A stretch of 64,000 bases of DNA from Xanthomonas dyei. GTDB lineage: Bacteria > Pseudomonadota > Gammaproteobacteria > Xanthomonadales > Xanthomonadaceae. The translations under genes and the position numbers were made by a program. The stretch lies in assembly GCF_002939865.1 (NCBI RefSeq), contig NZ_MDEE01000016.1, forward strand, positions 1 through 64,000. The letters are read 5' to 3'. Shown here in pieces: positions 26,608 to 36,485 of this stretch (its first letter is position 1; every line of letters starts with the position of its first letter). The notes under the pieces are model-generated. The model made no database searches. It had not been told where the DNA came from and saw nothing but the letters and a program-made list of their open reading frames with translations.

Positions 26608-27591
26608 TTAAGTCGGCGGCGCAGCTGGTGCCGTACCTGCCTGCGAGGAGGGCGGCGAGTCGCTGTCCTCGCTCCATCGTGCCTTGAGGCCGTCCCACCA
26701 TTGCGTCCACCGCGCGCGCCAGCTCTGGCGCAACGCCTCGGGACCAAAGCGCTGCGCCTGCTGCTCTGCAAACTGCATCGCCTGCTGCATCAGCGGCGAG
26801 CCGTTCTGCTTGATCGCCTGCCACATGAAACGGCTGAGGATGCGGGCGATGACCAGATTGGAATCCAGGTCGCCGCTCTCGGCTTCCACATGCAGGATCA
26901 AGGTGTGCAGTTCGGCACGCACCTCCGGCGGCACGCCGGGATTTTCGCTGAGCCGTTTCAGACGGCGTAAGCCAGCCAGATAACGGTGCTCGGCCAGGTC
27001 CAGCCCGGCGCGCGCCAGTTCGCCCAGCCACGGTGCACGCACCGCCAGCGCAATCGCATCGACATGCAACACCACGTTTTCCCAGCGTTTGTCCTGCATC
27101 GCGGCATAGGCCATCACCACGTGCAGCATCACCAAGGTGGCGAAGTCGCCTTCCGGATCGGCACTGTTTTTCCATAGGCTGTCGCTGGACTGTTGCGCCA
27201 GTTGTGGCCATTGCTTGCGTTCGTAGGCCACCGAGCGCAATGCGGTGGCGATCACGCGCCCCTGGGGAGCGCAATCGCGCTCCAGCAGGTCGGCCTCGGC
27301 GATTGCTGGCAGCAATTTGTTCGCCGATAGCGCCGTGTAGGACAGCATGGCGTGCAGCATGCAGATGTCGTCGGCGGTCAACGGCGCGGGCGGGGTGTCC
27401 AGCAGGGCACTGCCGCGCTGGTACGCCGCAAATGCGATCGGTAAGCCCTGCTCACTGAAGTGTCGGTAGCCCCGGTACTGCAGGCCACCGCGCAGGTCGT
27501 CCAGTTGTTGCTGCTCGCTCTTGTGGCCGCAACCGGTCACTGCCGTGAGCAGCGCAATCGCCAGCGGCCAGCGCAACATCCGTGTTGTCAT
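26608..27591 (-). CDS. Uncharacterised lipoprotein with TPR-like helical repeats
   Basis: The 327-residue predicted lipoprotein starts at MTTRMLRWPL and has lipobox VTGC at about residues 17-20. The mature part is all-alpha (YRHFSEQGLPIAFAAYQRGS, MLSYTALSANKLLPAIAEADLL and so on) with repeat-like periodicity. It ends in a Pro/Ala-rich tail of about 15 residues. No family name can be given. Its TAA stop coincides with the target triplet of MITE-like copy B, so the tail may have been altered by insertion. A GGA-rich site precedes the start. Confidence 0.68.
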   Translation of the reverse strand: MTTRMLRWPLAIALLTAVTGCGHKSEQQQLDDLRGGLQYRGYRHFSEQGLPIAFAAYQRGSALLDTPPAPLTADDICMLHAMLSYTALSANKLLPAIAEADLLERDCAPQGRVIATALRSVAYERKQWPQLAQQSSDSLWKNSADPEGDFATLVMLHVVMAYAAMQDKRWENVVLHVDAIALAVRAPWLGELARAGLDLAEHRYLAGLRRLKRLSENPGVPPEVRAELHTLILHVEAESGDLDSNLVIARILSRFMWQAIKQNGSPLMQQAMQFAEQQAQRFGPEALRQSWRARWTQWWDGLKARWSEDSDSPPSSQAGTAPAAPPT

Positions 27592-27751
27592 CGAAGATCC
27601 TGAAAACCGCCGATATCCGGCGGTTTGAAGTGCAGGTGAAAAAGCGGGCGCAGCGTTCGCTGGCTGTTTCCAGCGATGCAACGTGCTTTGAAAGGATTGC
27701 GGTGACGAGTAACCACAACCAACAACACCGTAGCTGACCGCGTCGCTGCGC

Positions 27752-28600
27752 TCAGCCCACCTGACGATGTGCGAGCGCTTGGCCTAGACGCACCGCCGTC
27801 TCTGCAGCAAGTGCGCCATCGAGTTTGGCCACACCCGGCGGCAGCAGCACGATCACTGTCGAGCCGTAATTGAAGCGCGCCATCTCCGCAAACCGCTCCA
27901 AGACGATTCCCTTGCCACGGTAATCCTTGCGCGTGATGCGGTCGCCATAGCGTGGAATTTCCACGCCGCTCCACACCGTTTCCACGCCGGACACCAGCAG
28001 CGCGCCCACCATCACCGAGGCCATCGGGCCGAACTCGGTGTCGAAGTGGCACACCAGGCGCTCGTTACGGGCAAACAACCGCGGCACGTTGCGCACCGCA
28101 TCCGGGCCCACGCTGAACAGGCGGCCGGGCACATGCACGGTTTCGCGCAGGGTACCGGTCCACGGCATATGGACGCGGTGGTAGTCCTTGGGCGACAGAT
28201 ACACCGTCGCGAACAGGCCGTCGTTGAACGGCGCAGCCGCTGCCGCGTCGCCGAGCAATTCGGCTGCAGTGAACGACTGGCCCTTGGCCTGAAAAATGCG
28301 CCCGTTCTCGATCGGGCCGAGCTGGCTGATACGGCCATCGGCCGGCATCAATACGGTTGCCGGGTCGGCATCGGGCACGCGTGCGCCCGGCTTCAGGGCA
28401 CGGGTGAAGAACGCATTGAAGGTGGGGTACGCGCGCGGGTCCGGTTCCTGCGCTTCGCTCAGGTCTACCCCGAACTTGCGTGTCACCGTGTCGATCAACC
28501 ATTGCTTGGTCGAAGGCGTGTCCGAGTACGCCAGCGCGCGCGCCATGGAGGACAGCAACCGATGCGGCAGCACGTAGGTCAGGGAAGTGACGAAACTCAC
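27752..28600 (-). CDS. psd: Phosphatidylserine decarboxylase
   Basis: The 282-residue inner-membrane-associated pyruvoyl enzyme makes phosphatidylethanolamine. The GTG start overlaps the stop of the upstream SCO gene. Landmarks include [14 protein letters not shown], the DGRI segment, the [13 protein letters not shown] active-site His region, and the self-processing site FNYGSTV, in which Ser247 becomes the pyruvoyl group and separates beta and alpha chains. Length matches the short bacterial Psd family. Confidence 0.95.
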   Translation of the reverse strand: MSFVTSLTYVLPHRLLSSMARALAYSDTPSTKQWLIDTVTRKFGVDLSEAQEPDPRAYPTFNAFFTRALKPGARVPDADPATVLMPADGRISQLGPIENGRIFQAKGQSFTAAELLGDAAAAAPFNDGLFATVYLSPKDYHRVHMPWTGTLRETVHVPGRLFSVGPDAVRNVPRLFARNERLVCHFDTEFGPMASVMVGALLVSGVETVWSGVEIPRYGDRITRKDYRGKGIVLERFAEMARFNYGSTVIVLLPPGVAKLDGALAAETAVRLGQALAHRQVG

Positions 28601-29247
28601 GGAGCGGTTACCTTGGTCAGCTGTTGGAGGTCGGCGGCAATCGCCTTGGGGTCGAGCGGCGGACGGATCAGGCCGGTCAGGCGGCCTTGCGGATCGAGCA
28701 CGGCGATGCCGGCCGAGTGATCCATGCTGTAGTCGTTGGGGTTCTGATCGAAGTTCTTGCCCGGCACCTTCTGGAATACCAAGCCCAGCGCGGTGGCAAA
28801 GCGTTCCAGCGCCGGCACGTCTGCGGTGGCGGCCAGCGTGTCCTTGTGGAAGGCGTGAGCGTACTCGCCCAGCCGCGCAGGCGGGTCGCGCTGCGGGTCC
28901 ACCGACACGAACAACACGCGCGGGCGTAGCCCGTCGGGGATGCTTTCCCACTGCTGCTGCGCCACCGCCAGATCGGTCAGCGTGGTCGGGCAGACATCCG
29001 GGCAGAAGGTGAAACCCAAAAACACCAGCGTCCAATGCCCTTTCAGTTCGCCAGACACCAGCTGGGTGCCATCGGACTGGCGCAGGCTGAACTGCGGCAA
29101 GGGGCGCGGCTGCGGGTAAAACGTGATGGTTTGGGTGGGCGGCCAGGGCGAGCGGGGCGCACCGCCGAAGAACTTCTGGCCCAGCAACAACCCAAGACCG
29201 GCGGCCAGCGCCACCAGCAGCACGATGCCGGTATTGCGATTGAACAT
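28597..29247 (-). CDS. SCO1/SenC family copper-binding protein
   Basis: The 216-residue protein has one N-terminal membrane anchor (residues 8-24) and a periplasmic thioredoxin-like domain. The copper ligands of the family are all present: Cys82 and Cys86 in CPDVC and His177 in SMDHSAG. SCO proteins deliver copper to the CuA site of cytochrome oxidase or act as thiol reductants. No oxidase genes are nearby. Its stop overlaps the GTG start of psd, so the two are translationally coupled. Confidence 0.92.
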   Translation of the reverse strand: MFNRNTGIVLLVALAAGLGLLLGQKFFGGAPRSPWPPTQTITFYPQPRPLPQFSLRQSDGTQLVSGELKGHWTLVFLGFTFCPDVCPTTLTDLAVAQQQWESIPDGLRPRVLFVSVDPQRDPPARLGEYAHAFHKDTLAATADVPALERFATALGLVFQKVPGKNFDQNPNDYSMDHSAGIAVLDPQGRLTGLIRPPLDPKAIAADLQQLTKVTAP

Positions 29248-29292
29248 GGCGGTTTCCAGTGCAACGGACGCTCATGATACCGATCCGACCTC

Positions 29293-29298
29293 TATAAT
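29293..29298 (+). promoter_or_regulatory. Likely -10 box for prmB
   Basis: A perfect TATAAT lies 30 bases before the prmB start, between divergent genes. No good -35 hexamer is visible at 16-18 bases. Confidence 0.4.
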
Positions 29299-29327
29299 CG
29301 TGGGCCGATTCCTTTTTAGTTGTTGCC

Positions 29328-30254
29328 ATGACTGCCGCCGCGGCCGACGAACTGCACACCATCATCGACCTGATCCGCTACGGCACCAGCCGTTTCAACG
29401 CAGCCGGTCTCACCTTCGGTCACAGCTACGACAACGCGCTGGACGAAGCCACCCAACTGGTGCTGCACAGCCTGCATCTGCCGCACGACCTGGGCCCGGC
29501 GTATGGCCAGGCGCGGCTGCTGCGCGACGAAAAAGAACGCGTGCTGGGCCTGTTCGAGCGCCGCATCACCGAGCGCGTGCCGGCGGCCTATCTGACCGGC
29601 GAAGCCTGGTTTGCCGGCCTGAGTTTCAAGAGCGACGCGCGCGCCCTGGTGCCACGCTCGCCGATCGCCGAATTGATCGAAGCCGGCTTCGAGCCCTGGC
29701 TGGGCGGCCGCGAAGTCACCCGCGCGCTGGACCTGTGCACCGGTTCGGGCTGCATCGCCATCGCCATGGGCCACTACAACCCGCACTGGGAGGTGGATGG
29801 CGTGGATATCAGCGACGACGCGCTGTCGCTGGCCGCCGAAAACAAGGCGCGCCTGCATGCCGACAACGTCACCTTGCTCACGTCCGACCTGTTCACCGGG
29901 CTGGCGGGCCGTCAGTACGATCTGATCGTCACCAATCCGCCGTACGTGACCAACGACGAGACCGACGCACTGCCGCAGGAGTATTCCTACGAGCCGGAGC
30001 TGGGCTTGCGTGCCGGCGACGATGGCCTGGACCTGGTGCTGAAGATCCTGCGCGACGCGCCGCAGCACCTGAGCGAAGACGGCCTGTTGATCTGTGAGGT
30101 AGGCGAGTCAGAGCAGCATCTGATCAAGCTGCTGCCGGAAGTGGATCTGGCCTGGGTCGAGTTCAAGGTTGGGCAGATGGGCATCTTTGCAGTGGAATGC
30201 CGCGAGTTGATCGCGCACAGCGCGCGCATCACCGAGTTGGCCGGTGCGCGCTAA
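29328..30254 (+). CDS. prmB: 50S ribosomal protein L3 glutamine N5-methyltransferase
   Basis: The 308-residue SAM-dependent methyltransferase has the substrate-Gln motif NPPY at residues 203-206 ([10 protein letters not shown]) and the SAM-binding string [15 protein letters not shown]. The PrmB-type length and N-terminal helical domain ([20 protein letters not shown]) separate it from PrmC. It is the first gene of a run prmB - membrane protein - aroC - dehydrogenase with overlapping ends. Confidence 0.94.
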   Translation: MTAAAADELHTIIDLIRYGTSRFNAAGLTFGHSYDNALDEATQLVLHSLHLPHDLGPAYGQARLLRDEKERVLGLFERRITERVPAAYLTGEAWFAGLSFKSDARALVPRSPIAELIEAGFEPWLGGREVTRALDLCTGSGCIAIAMGHYNPHWEVDGVDISDDALSLAAENKARLHADNVTLLTSDLFTGLAGRQYDLIVTNPPYVTNDETDALPQEYSYEPELGLRAGDDGLDLVLKILRDAPQHLSEDGLLICEVGESEQHLIKLLPEVDLAWVEFKVGQMGIFAVECRELIAHSARITELAGAR

Positions 30255-30732
30255 GGCGCCCGCATCGCGTCCGCAGCTGATCGATATCGTGCTGCTGGCG
30301 CCGGTGTCCGTCTTCGGGGCGGCCATTCCGTTCGGCCTGCTCGATGTGGTGTTTCGCTTGTTCGACCCGATGTACGGCGGCCCGGCTGCGCAGCGCTGGT
30401 TGAGCGCGGCGGCGCAGATCGGTTTTTGGTCGATGGCGTTTTTTGGCCTTGTTTCGGTCTGGATCCTGGCCGGCAGCTCTGATGCGGCATTGCGTGCGCA
30501 TCGGCGCAGCACCGTGGGCGTGGCGCTTGGCTTGCTGGGTGGGGTGGGCGCGGCGCTCTACCTGCTTGTCGACTGGATGCTCGTTCGTGATGCCGAGCTG
30601 GACGTGTTTTTTATGGTGTTCAGCGGATTGTTGGCAGTCGCACCGATGCTGGTGGCAGCGCGTCATCTGCCGCGCATCGTGCGCGCGCTGCCACCTGCTG
30701 CAATGTTGAGAGGATGCCGCTATGGGCAGTAA
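30244..30732 (+). CDS. Uncharacterised four-helix membrane protein
   Basis: The 162-residue protein has four hydrophobic helices (about 16-37, 57-77, 93-112 and 124-141). It starts at GTG, 11 bases before the end of prmB, and ends 11 bases inside aroC, so it is translationally linked to both. It carries no catalytic motif. Its position between prmB and aroC gives no functional clue beyond co-expression. Confidence 0.72.
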   Translation: MRAKAPASRPQLIDIVLLAPVSVFGAAIPFGLLDVVFRLFDPMYGGPAAQRWLSAAAQIGFWSMAFFGLVSVWILAGSSDAALRAHRRSTVGVALGLLGGVGAALYLLVDWMLVRDAELDVFFMVFSGLLAVAPMLVAARHLPRIVRALPPAAMLRGCRYGQ

Positions 30733-31825
30733 CAGTTTCGGCCGCCTGTTGACGGTCACCACCTTCGGCGAATCGCACGGGCCGGCGATCGGCTGCGTTG
30801 TCGATGGCTGCCCCCCGGGCCTGGAACTGGCGCCGGAAGAGTTCACCCCGGACCTGCAACGCCGTGCCAGCGGCAAGAGCCGGCATACCTCGGCACGCCG
30901 CGAAGCCGACGAGATCGAGATCCTGTCCGGCGTGTACGAAGGCCGCACCACCGGCACGCCGATCGGGCTGCTGATCCGCAACACCGATCAGCGCAGCAAG
31001 GACTACAGCAACATCGCCCAGCAGTTCCGCCCCGGCCACGCGGACTACAGCTACTGGCAGAAATACGGCATCCGCGACCCACGCGGCGGCGGGCGCTCGT
31101 CCGCGCGCGAAACCACCATGCGCGTGGCCGCGGGCGTCATCGCCAAGAAGTGGCTCAAGCAGCGCTACGGCGTGCTGGTGCGCGGTTACCTCTCGCAGCT
31201 GGGCGAGATCCGCCCGACCGGTTTCGACTGGAATGCGGTCGAAGACAACCCGTTCTTCTGGCCGCACGCCGAGCAGGTGCCGGAGCTGGAAACCTACATG
31301 GACGCGTTGCGCAAGTCCGGCGATTCGGTCGGTGCGCGCGTGGACGTGGTGGCCGGCGGTGTGCCGGCCGGCTGGGGCGAGCCGATCTACGGCAAGCTCG
31401 ATGCCGAGCTGGCTGCCGCATTGATGAGCATCAATGCAGTCAAGGGCGTGGAGATCGGCGACGGCTTTGCCAGTGCCGCGCAAAAGGGCACCGAACACCG
31501 CGACCTGATCACCCCGGAAGGCTTTCTCAGCAATCACGCTGGCGGCATTCTGGGCGGCATTTCCACCGGCCAGGCGGTGACCGCGTCGATGGTGCTCAAG
31601 CCGACTTCCAGCCTGCGCCTGCCCGGTGCGACCGTGGACGCGGACGGCACCGTGGTGGATGTGATCACCACCGGGCGGCACGACCCCTGCGTGGGCATCC
31701 GCGCCACCCCGATCGCCGAAGCGATGATGGCCTTGGTGCTGATGGATCAGGCGCTGCGTCATCGCGCGCAATGCGGCGATGTCGGCGAGATCTCGCCGCG
31801 CATCCCCGGTCAGATCGATGTCTGA
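30722..31825 (+). CDS. aroC: Chorismate synthase
   Basis: The 367-residue FMN-dependent enzyme forms chorismate from EPSP at the end of the shikimate pathway. The N-terminal [17 protein letters not shown], the [15 protein letters not shown] signature and the C-terminal [17 protein letters not shown] are all present. Its stop overlaps the ATG of the following dehydrogenase gene. Tryptophan genes using its product lie further downstream in the window, in separate units. Confidence 0.97.
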   Translation: MGSNSFGRLLTVTTFGESHGPAIGCVVDGCPPGLELAPEEFTPDLQRRASGKSRHTSARREADEIEILSGVYEGRTTGTPIGLLIRNTDQRSKDYSNIAQQFRPGHADYSYWQKYGIRDPRGGGRSSARETTMRVAAGVIAKKWLKQRYGVLVRGYLSQLGEIRPTGFDWNAVEDNPFFWPHAEQVPELETYMDALRKSGDSVGARVDVVAGGVPAGWGEPIYGKLDAELAAALMSINAVKGVEIGDGFASAAQKGTEHRDLITPEGFLSNHAGGILGGISTGQAVTASMVLKPTSSLRLPGATVDADGTVVDVITTGRHDPCVGIRATPIAEAMMALVLMDQALRHRAQCGDVGEISPRIPGQIDV

Positions 31826-32876
31826 AGCGACACGCCCCAAGGTGTGGGTCAGCCAGCCGCTATTCGACGACGTCGTCGAACAGCTGGGCGCGCATTTCGC
31901 GCTGACCACCACCGAGCGCGTCACCGCGTATTCGTCGCATGAGCTTGCTGCGCACCTGGCCAGCGTCGATGGCGCACTGATCACGCTCAACGAGCGCGTG
32001 GGCGCGGCCGAAATCGCATCGGCCGCGCAGCTGCGCGCCATCGCCAATGTCGGTGTGGGCTACAACAATCTGGAGATCGACGCGCTGAGCGCGGCCGGCA
32101 TCCTGGCCAGCAACACGCCCGACGTGTTGACCGAAACCACCGCCGACCTGGGCTTTGCGTTGTTGATGGCCACCGCGCGCCGTATCACCGAGGCCGAGCG
32201 CTGGTTGCGCGACGGGCAGTGGGGGCAGTGGTCGTTCAAGACCATGCTCGGTGCCGATATCCACGGCAGCACACTCGGTATCCTGGGCATGGGCCGGATC
32301 GGGCAGGGCATCGCACGCCGCGGCGCGCACGGCTTCGGCATGCGCGTGCTATATCACAACCGTAGCCGGTTGGCGGCGCAGACCGAGCAGGACCTCAACG
32401 CGCAGTACGTCGATCTCGACAGCTTGCTGGCGCAGTCCGATCACCTGGTGCTGGTGCTGCCCTACGGCAAGCAGTCGCACCACATCATCGACGCTGCCGC
32501 GCTGGCCAAGATGCGTCCCAGCGCCACGCTGGTGAACATCGCGCGCGGCGGCATCGTCGATGAGCTCGCGCTGGCCGATGCGTTGGCCAATGGGCGTCTT
32601 GCCGGTGCCGGTCTGGATGTCTACGAAGGCGAGCCCGCGGTGCGCCCGGAACTGCTAGCGCTGCACAACGTGGTGCTCACCCCGCATATCGGCAGCGCCA
32701 GCCTGGCCACGCGTCGTGCCATGGTGCAGCTGGCGGTGGACAACCTGATTGCCGCGCTTGGCCATGGCCCCAACGCCGGGCATCCGCCGAGCGCGCTCAA
32801 TGCCGATGCGATCGCAGCCGCCAAACGCGGAGGCACGATCGTGGACGCCAGCAAAACCGGCGCGACCAAACGATAG
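31818..32876 (+). CDS. D-2-hydroxyacid dehydrogenase (glyoxylate/hydroxypyruvate reductase-like)
   Basis: The 352-residue NAD(P)H-dependent enzyme has the Rossmann motif [13 protein letters not shown]. The catalytic triad of the D-2-hydroxyacid dehydrogenase family is present: Arg in [10 protein letters not shown], Glu in [11 protein letters not shown] and His in TPHIGSA. GVGYNN and the [12 protein letters not shown] segment resemble GhrB/glycerate dehydrogenases. The ATG overlaps the aroC stop. It ends in a C-terminal tail of about 30 residues beyond the usual end. Substrate preference is inferred only. Confidence 0.9.
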   Translation: MSEATRPKVWVSQPLFDDVVEQLGAHFALTTTERVTAYSSHELAAHLASVDGALITLNERVGAAEIASAAQLRAIANVGVGYNNLEIDALSAAGILASNTPDVLTETTADLGFALLMATARRITEAERWLRDGQWGQWSFKTMLGADIHGSTLGILGMGRIGQGIARRGAHGFGMRVLYHNRSRLAAQTEQDLNAQYVDLDSLLAQSDHLVLVLPYGKQSHHIIDAAALAKMRPSATLVNIARGGIVDELALADALANGRLAGAGLDVYEGEPAVRPELLALHNVVLTPHIGSASLATRRAMVQLAVDNLIAALGHGPNAGHPPSALNADAIAAAKRGGTIVDASKTGATKR

Positions 32877-32907
32877 GGAACCTCCACAGCCAGCGTTGGA
32901 GGTTCCC
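32876..32907 (+). terminator. Hairpin between the dehydrogenase gene and asd
   Basis: GGGAACCTCCA (32876-32886) and TGGAGGTTCCC (32897-32907) form an 11-bp perfect stem beginning on the last base of the dehydrogenase stop codon. There is no T-tract. It probably limits read-through into asd. Confidence 0.55.
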
Positions 32908-32960
32908 CGAACCCACGCGCAGCGCGTTCCCCTCTTCACTCTTTCGATAAAGACATTCTC

Positions 32961-33986
32961 ATGAGCAACGAAAACCGTCGTTTCAATGTCGCGGTCGTGG
33001 GCGCCACCGGCGCTGTCGGCGAAACCATGCTGAGCATCCTGGCCGAGCGCAACTTTCCGGTCGCCAACTTGTACGCGCTGGCCTCGGCGCGCTCGGCCGG
33101 TGGGCAGGTCGAGTTCAATGGCGGCAAGGTCGACGTGCTGGATCTGGCCGACTTCGACCCGACCGGCGTGGACATCGCGCTGTTCTCCGCAGGCGGCAGC
33201 GTGTCCAAGGAATACGGCCCCAAGTTCGCCGCGGCCGGCGCGGTGGTGATCGATAATTCCTCCGCGTTCCGCTACGACGACGATGTGCCGCTGGTGGTGT
33301 CGGAAGTCAATCCCGAAGCGCTCAAGCAGCGCCCGCGCGGCATCATCGCCAATCCCAATTGCTCGACCATGCAGATGCTGGTGGCGCTGGGGCCGATTCA
33401 CCGCAAGTACGGCATCGAGCGCATCAACGTGGCGACCTACCAGTCGGTGTCCGGCGGCGGCCGCTCGGCGATGGAAGAACTGGGCAAGCAGACCAGCGAG
33501 CTGTTGAGCTTCCAGCAAATCGACCCGCAGCGCTTCCCGGTGCAGATCGCTTTCAATCTGATCCCGCACATCGACGACTTCCAGGACAACGGTTACACCA
33601 AGGAGGAGATGAAGCTGGTCTGGGAGACCCGCAAGATCCTGGGCGACGAGAACATCCAGGTGAATCCCACCGCGGTACGCGTGCCGGTGTTTTTCGGCCA
33701 CTCCGAAGCGGTCGCCATCGAGACCCGCGAAAAGATCACCGTCGAAGCCGCGCGCGCGCTGCTGGAAGCCTCGCCGGGCGTGGAAGTGGTGGACGAGCAC
33801 AAGGCGGGCGGCTACCCGACGCCGGTGACACATGCCTCGGGCAAGGATGCAGTGTTCGTCGGCCGTATTCGTGAGGACTTCTCGCACCCGCGTGGTCTCA
33901 ATCTGTGGATCGTCTCCGACAATATCCGCAAGGGCGCCGCACTCAACGCCGTGCAGCTGGCTGAACTGGTCGCACAGGAAGGTTGA
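32961..33986 (+). CDS. asd: Aspartate-semialdehyde dehydrogenase
   Basis: The 341-residue enzyme makes aspartate semialdehyde for lysine, threonine, methionine and diaminopimelate synthesis. The NADP-binding VVGATGAVGETML is at residues 11-23, and the catalytic Cys134 lies in NPNCSTMQM. The CxSGGG-type loop (YQSVSGGGRSAMEEL) and the HSEAV segment near residue 245 agree with the archaeal/Gram-positive-like Asd subclass. It is preceded by a hairpin and its own upstream region. Confidence 0.96.
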   Translation: MSNENRRFNVAVVGATGAVGETMLSILAERNFPVANLYALASARSAGGQVEFNGGKVDVLDLADFDPTGVDIALFSAGGSVSKEYGPKFAAAGAVVIDNSSAFRYDDDVPLVVSEVNPEALKQRPRGIIANPNCSTMQMLVALGPIHRKYGIERINVATYQSVSGGGRSAMEELGKQTSELLSFQQIDPQRFPVQIAFNLIPHIDDFQDNGYTKEEMKLVWETRKILGDENIQVNPTAVRVPVFFGHSEAVAIETREKITVEAARALLEASPGVEVVDEHKAGGYPTPVTHASGKDAVFVGRIREDFSHPRGLNLWIVSDNIRKGAALNAVQLAELVAQEG

Positions 33987-33997
33987 TCCACTGCTCT

Positions 33998-34066
33998 GTA
34001 GGAGCGCGCCTGAGCGCGAAGGCTGTCCCTCTGACGGCTCGTCGCGCCCAGGTGCGCTCCTGCACG
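33998..34066. repeat. Inverted pair of REP-like elements
   Basis: TGTAGGAGCGCGCCTGAGCGC (starting 33998) and, inverted, GTGCAGGAGCGCACCTGGGC (the minus-strand reading ending near 34066) face each other about 25 bases apart. Each half has an internal palindrome, and together they can fold into one large hairpin. The arrangement resembles BIME structures. A third, single copy lies at 17393-17420. Confidence 0.75.
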
Positions 34067-34170
34067 AGCTGGCGGCTTGAAGCTTTTGACGACCTGGTGT
34101 CGGGGTAAGAAAGTGCCTGTCTTAAGAAGGCGCTCGCATGTGACATGCATTGGCGGCGAAGACTGATCGC

Positions 34171-34205
34171 ACTGCACTGCACTGCACTGCACTGCACTGC
34201 ACTGC
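34171..34205. repeat. Pentanucleotide microsatellite (ACTGC)7
   Basis: Seven perfect tandem copies of ACTGC fill 34171-34205, with a partial unit on each side. They lie about 300 bases upstream of the fimV-like gene and outside any supported reading frame. Confidence 0.95.
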
Positions 34206-34465
34206 ACTTCGCTTTCGAATGAAGCCCGGGTTGGCCCAACTCGTGCTCTGCACAAGCCGATATCGATCGAGGCAGCAGTCGAAGCTGCTGCGCTCTACGC
34301 GCACCCCGCAGCAGCCGCAGCGGGTCTTCTTCCTTCTTAAGTGATGGGCTGATCGGTCTACCGATTCACCGCCCGCAGCTGCGCAGCTGCACCGATGTCG
34401 CATTGCGGCATCGCAAGCGCGGCGCATGCGCGAGGCACGAACGACTTTTTCGCTCATTCAGCGGC

Positions 34466-34471
34466 TATATT
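34466..34471 (+). promoter_or_regulatory. Possible -10 box for the fimV-like gene
   Basis: TATATT lies 32 bases before the chosen start of the fimV-like gene. The TTTTT run at 34446-34450 could contribute to a weak -35 region. This is only a sequence resemblance. Confidence 0.3.
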
Positions 34472-34502
34472 GATGCCCATGACACATAGGGGCAGGGGCG
34501 CG

Positions 34503-36485
34503 ATGCGTCCGATACAAGGGATAGGTGCGTTGCTGTTGATGGCATGCAGCGGCGCCGCCATGGCGTTGGGCTTGGGCGATATCCGGGTGCTGTCCAAACC
34601 CGGGCAACCGTTGGTGGCCGAGATTCCGGTCATTTCCAACGAGCCGGGCGAGCTCGACAACGCACGCGTGGCGCTGGCATCGGCAACCACCTTTGCGCGC
34701 GTCGGGCTGGAGCGGCCGCAAGGACTGGTCAGCAGCCTGCAGTTCCAGTTCGCGCAGGACGCGCGCGGGCGTGCGGTAATCCGCGTGACCAGCAGTCAGC
34801 CGGTGGACCAGCCAGCGATCAATTTTTTGATCGAAGTGGAGTGGAGCCAGGGCCGTCTGGTGCGCGAATATGCCGCGCTGGTCGATGCGCCCAACACCGC
34901 TGCCGCGATTGCCGAACCGGCCATCGACGCGCCGCGTGCCGGCGCCAGCAACACCATTGCACGCGAGATTGCACGCGAGCCGGCGGCGGCTCCGGCGGTG
35001 GAACGCGCTGATCGGGACGCTGGCGCTGCGCCTGCGCCGACGCGTGCCGCCGCAACCGCGCCCGCTGCCACGCAGGCCGGCGATGCATTGCCGGCCGTGC
35101 GCTCGGGCCAGACCTTGTCGGAAATTGCAGCGGGCCTGGCACGCTCCAGCGGGCATTCGCTGGATCAGACCATGCTGGCGTTGCTGCGGACCAATCCGGA
35201 CGCCTTCGTCAACGGCAACATCAATCGCTTGAAACAGGGCGTCGTGTTGCGCACGCCGCAAGAAGACGCGCTGGCGCAGGTGGGTGCGGCCGAAGCGGCG
35301 GTGATGGTGCGCGAGCAGGCTGCCCAGTGGCGGCAGGCGCGCTCGGCCATTCCGCAGCCTGCCGATGCCGGTGCGGCTGCTGCAGCGACGCCTGCCCCTG
35401 CCGCACCGGCGGCATCCACCGCGGCCGGTGCCGGCGCGCGGCTCGAAATCGCCCCGGCAGTGGCGAGTCAGACCAACACCGCCGGCGCCACGTCCGGCAC
35501 CAGTGCCGAAGGCGAGGGCGAGATGGCGGCCAACCAACAGTTGCAACAGGCCAAGGAAGACATCGCCACCCGCGATGCGGAATTGCAGGACCTGCGCTCG
35601 CGCGTGGCCGATCTGGAAAAGCTCAAGCAGCAACAGCAAGCCTTGATCGCCATGAAGGACACCGACCTGGCAGCCGCGCAGAAGCGTCTGGCCGATGCGC
35701 CGCAGACCACCCCGCAAGGCGGCGGCTTTCCGCTGTGGTTGATCGGAGCGCTGGTGCTGATCGTGGCGGCCGTGGTCGCATGGCTGGCGGCGCGTCGGCG
35801 CAAACCCTCGCCGCTGCCGCCGTTGCCGCGCCGGCAGTTCGACTTCGCACCGCCCCTGGCTCCAGTGGAGACCACCGAGCAGCAGGACGACGCGCAGGCC
35901 ACCGAGCCCAGCGAGCACGATGTGCTGCATGAAACCGAATTCGAACAGGCCAACCTGCGCGAGGACGAGCGCGCTCATGATGCGCAAACGCCGCTGTCGG
36001 ACGTGTTGCGTCGCGAACCACTGCTGTCCGAACCGGTGGCTATGGCTCCAGTGATCAACAGCGACGAATGGCGTGCGCTACGCGCGACCCCGCCGGCGCC
36101 GGTGGCGGAGCTCGAAGTGGCCTATCAGGAACCTGAGGTTGCTCAGGACTCTGATGTGTCGTCGCCGCAGATCGAACCGCAGTACGCCCTTGGCGAGCGC
36201 CCATCGGCGCCAGCGGCTGCCTCTGTCCAGGACGGCTTCGACTTCAATCACGTGCTGCAGCATCCCGACGATGTCGAGCAGGCCCCGGTCGTCCCGGTGG
36301 GGACGCCCAATGCGGTGAGTCAGAGGGAATTCGCCTCGGCCGGGCGTGATCGCCTGGAATTGGCGGTGGCCTACATGGACCTGGGCGACAAGGACACCGC
36401 ACGCGGTCTGTTGCTCGAAGTCGCTGCCACCGGCGATGACGCCACTCGCGCCGAAGCGGCGCAATTGCTGGAACAGCTGGCGTGA
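34503..36485 (+). CDS. fimV: FimV-like type IV pilus/polar hub protein
   Basis: The 660-residue inner-membrane protein is of the FimV/HubP family, which organises the cell pole and supports type IV pilus assembly. A signal peptide (MRPIQG to AMA) leads into the FimV N-terminal domain (LGDIRVLSKPGQPLVAEIPV). Next come an Ala-rich linker and a LysM/FimV peptidoglycan-binding segment (about 222-275, VRSGQTLSEIAAGL). A short coiled coil (about 345-395) precedes a single membrane helix near residues 408-428. The acidic cytoplasmic region ends in the conserved FimV C-terminal motif (LAVAYMDLGDKDTARGLL). It is shorter than P. aeruginosa FimV. The start MRPIQG is chosen because it opens the signal peptide. 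Confidence 0.88.
   Translation: MRPIQGIGALLLMACSGAAMALGLGDIRVLSKPGQPLVAEIPVISNEPGELDNARVALASATTFARVGLERPQGLVSSLQFQFAQDARGRAVIRVTSSQPVDQPAINFLIEVEWSQGRLVREYAALVDAPNTAAAIAEPAIDAPRAGASNTIAREIAREPAAAPAVERADRDAGAAPAPTRAAATAPAATQAGDALPAVRSGQTLSEIAAGLARSSGHSLDQTMLALLRTNPDAFVNGNINRLKQGVVLRTPQEDALAQVGAAEAAVMVREQAAQWRQARSAIPQPADAGAAAAATPAPAAPAASTAAGAGARLEIAPAVASQTNTAGATSGTSAEGEGEMAANQQLQQAKEDIATRDAELQDLRSRVADLEKLKQQQQALIAMKDTDLAAAQKRLADAPQTTPQGGGFPLWLIGALVLIVAAVVAWLAARRRKPSPLPPLPRRQFDFAPPLAPVETTEQQDDAQATEPSEHDVLHETEFEQANLREDERAHDAQTPLSDVLRREPLLSEPVAMAPVINSDEWRALRATPPAPVAELEVAYQEPEVAQDSDVSSPQIEPQYALGERPSAPAAASVQDGFDFNHVLQHPDDVEQAPVVPVGTPNAVSQREFASAGRDRLELAVAYMDLGDKDTARGLLLEVAATGDDATRAEAAQLLEQLA

Larger units (their letters stand above)
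33987..34502. other. Long intergenic region with REP pair and microsatellite
   Basis: The 516 bases between asd and the fimV-like gene hold an inverted REP-like pair (33998-34066), a pentanucleotide microsatellite (34171-34205) and a possible -10 box near 34466. Short frames that cross the microsatellite have no gene-like character. Confidence 0.6.

Noticed and set aside
26433-26687. Short frames reading through the 142-bp elements
   Set aside because: They read the repeat in different frames in different copies and break at element boundaries; no conserved protein.
34171-34205. CRISPR array
   Set aside because: Units are contiguous pentamers without spacers; likewise the 8-bp repeat at 38601. 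No cas genes are present.
34150-34344. 64-codon frame through the ACTGC repeat
   Set aside because: The repeated HCTAL stretch is only the translated microsatellite; no start site or family resemblance.
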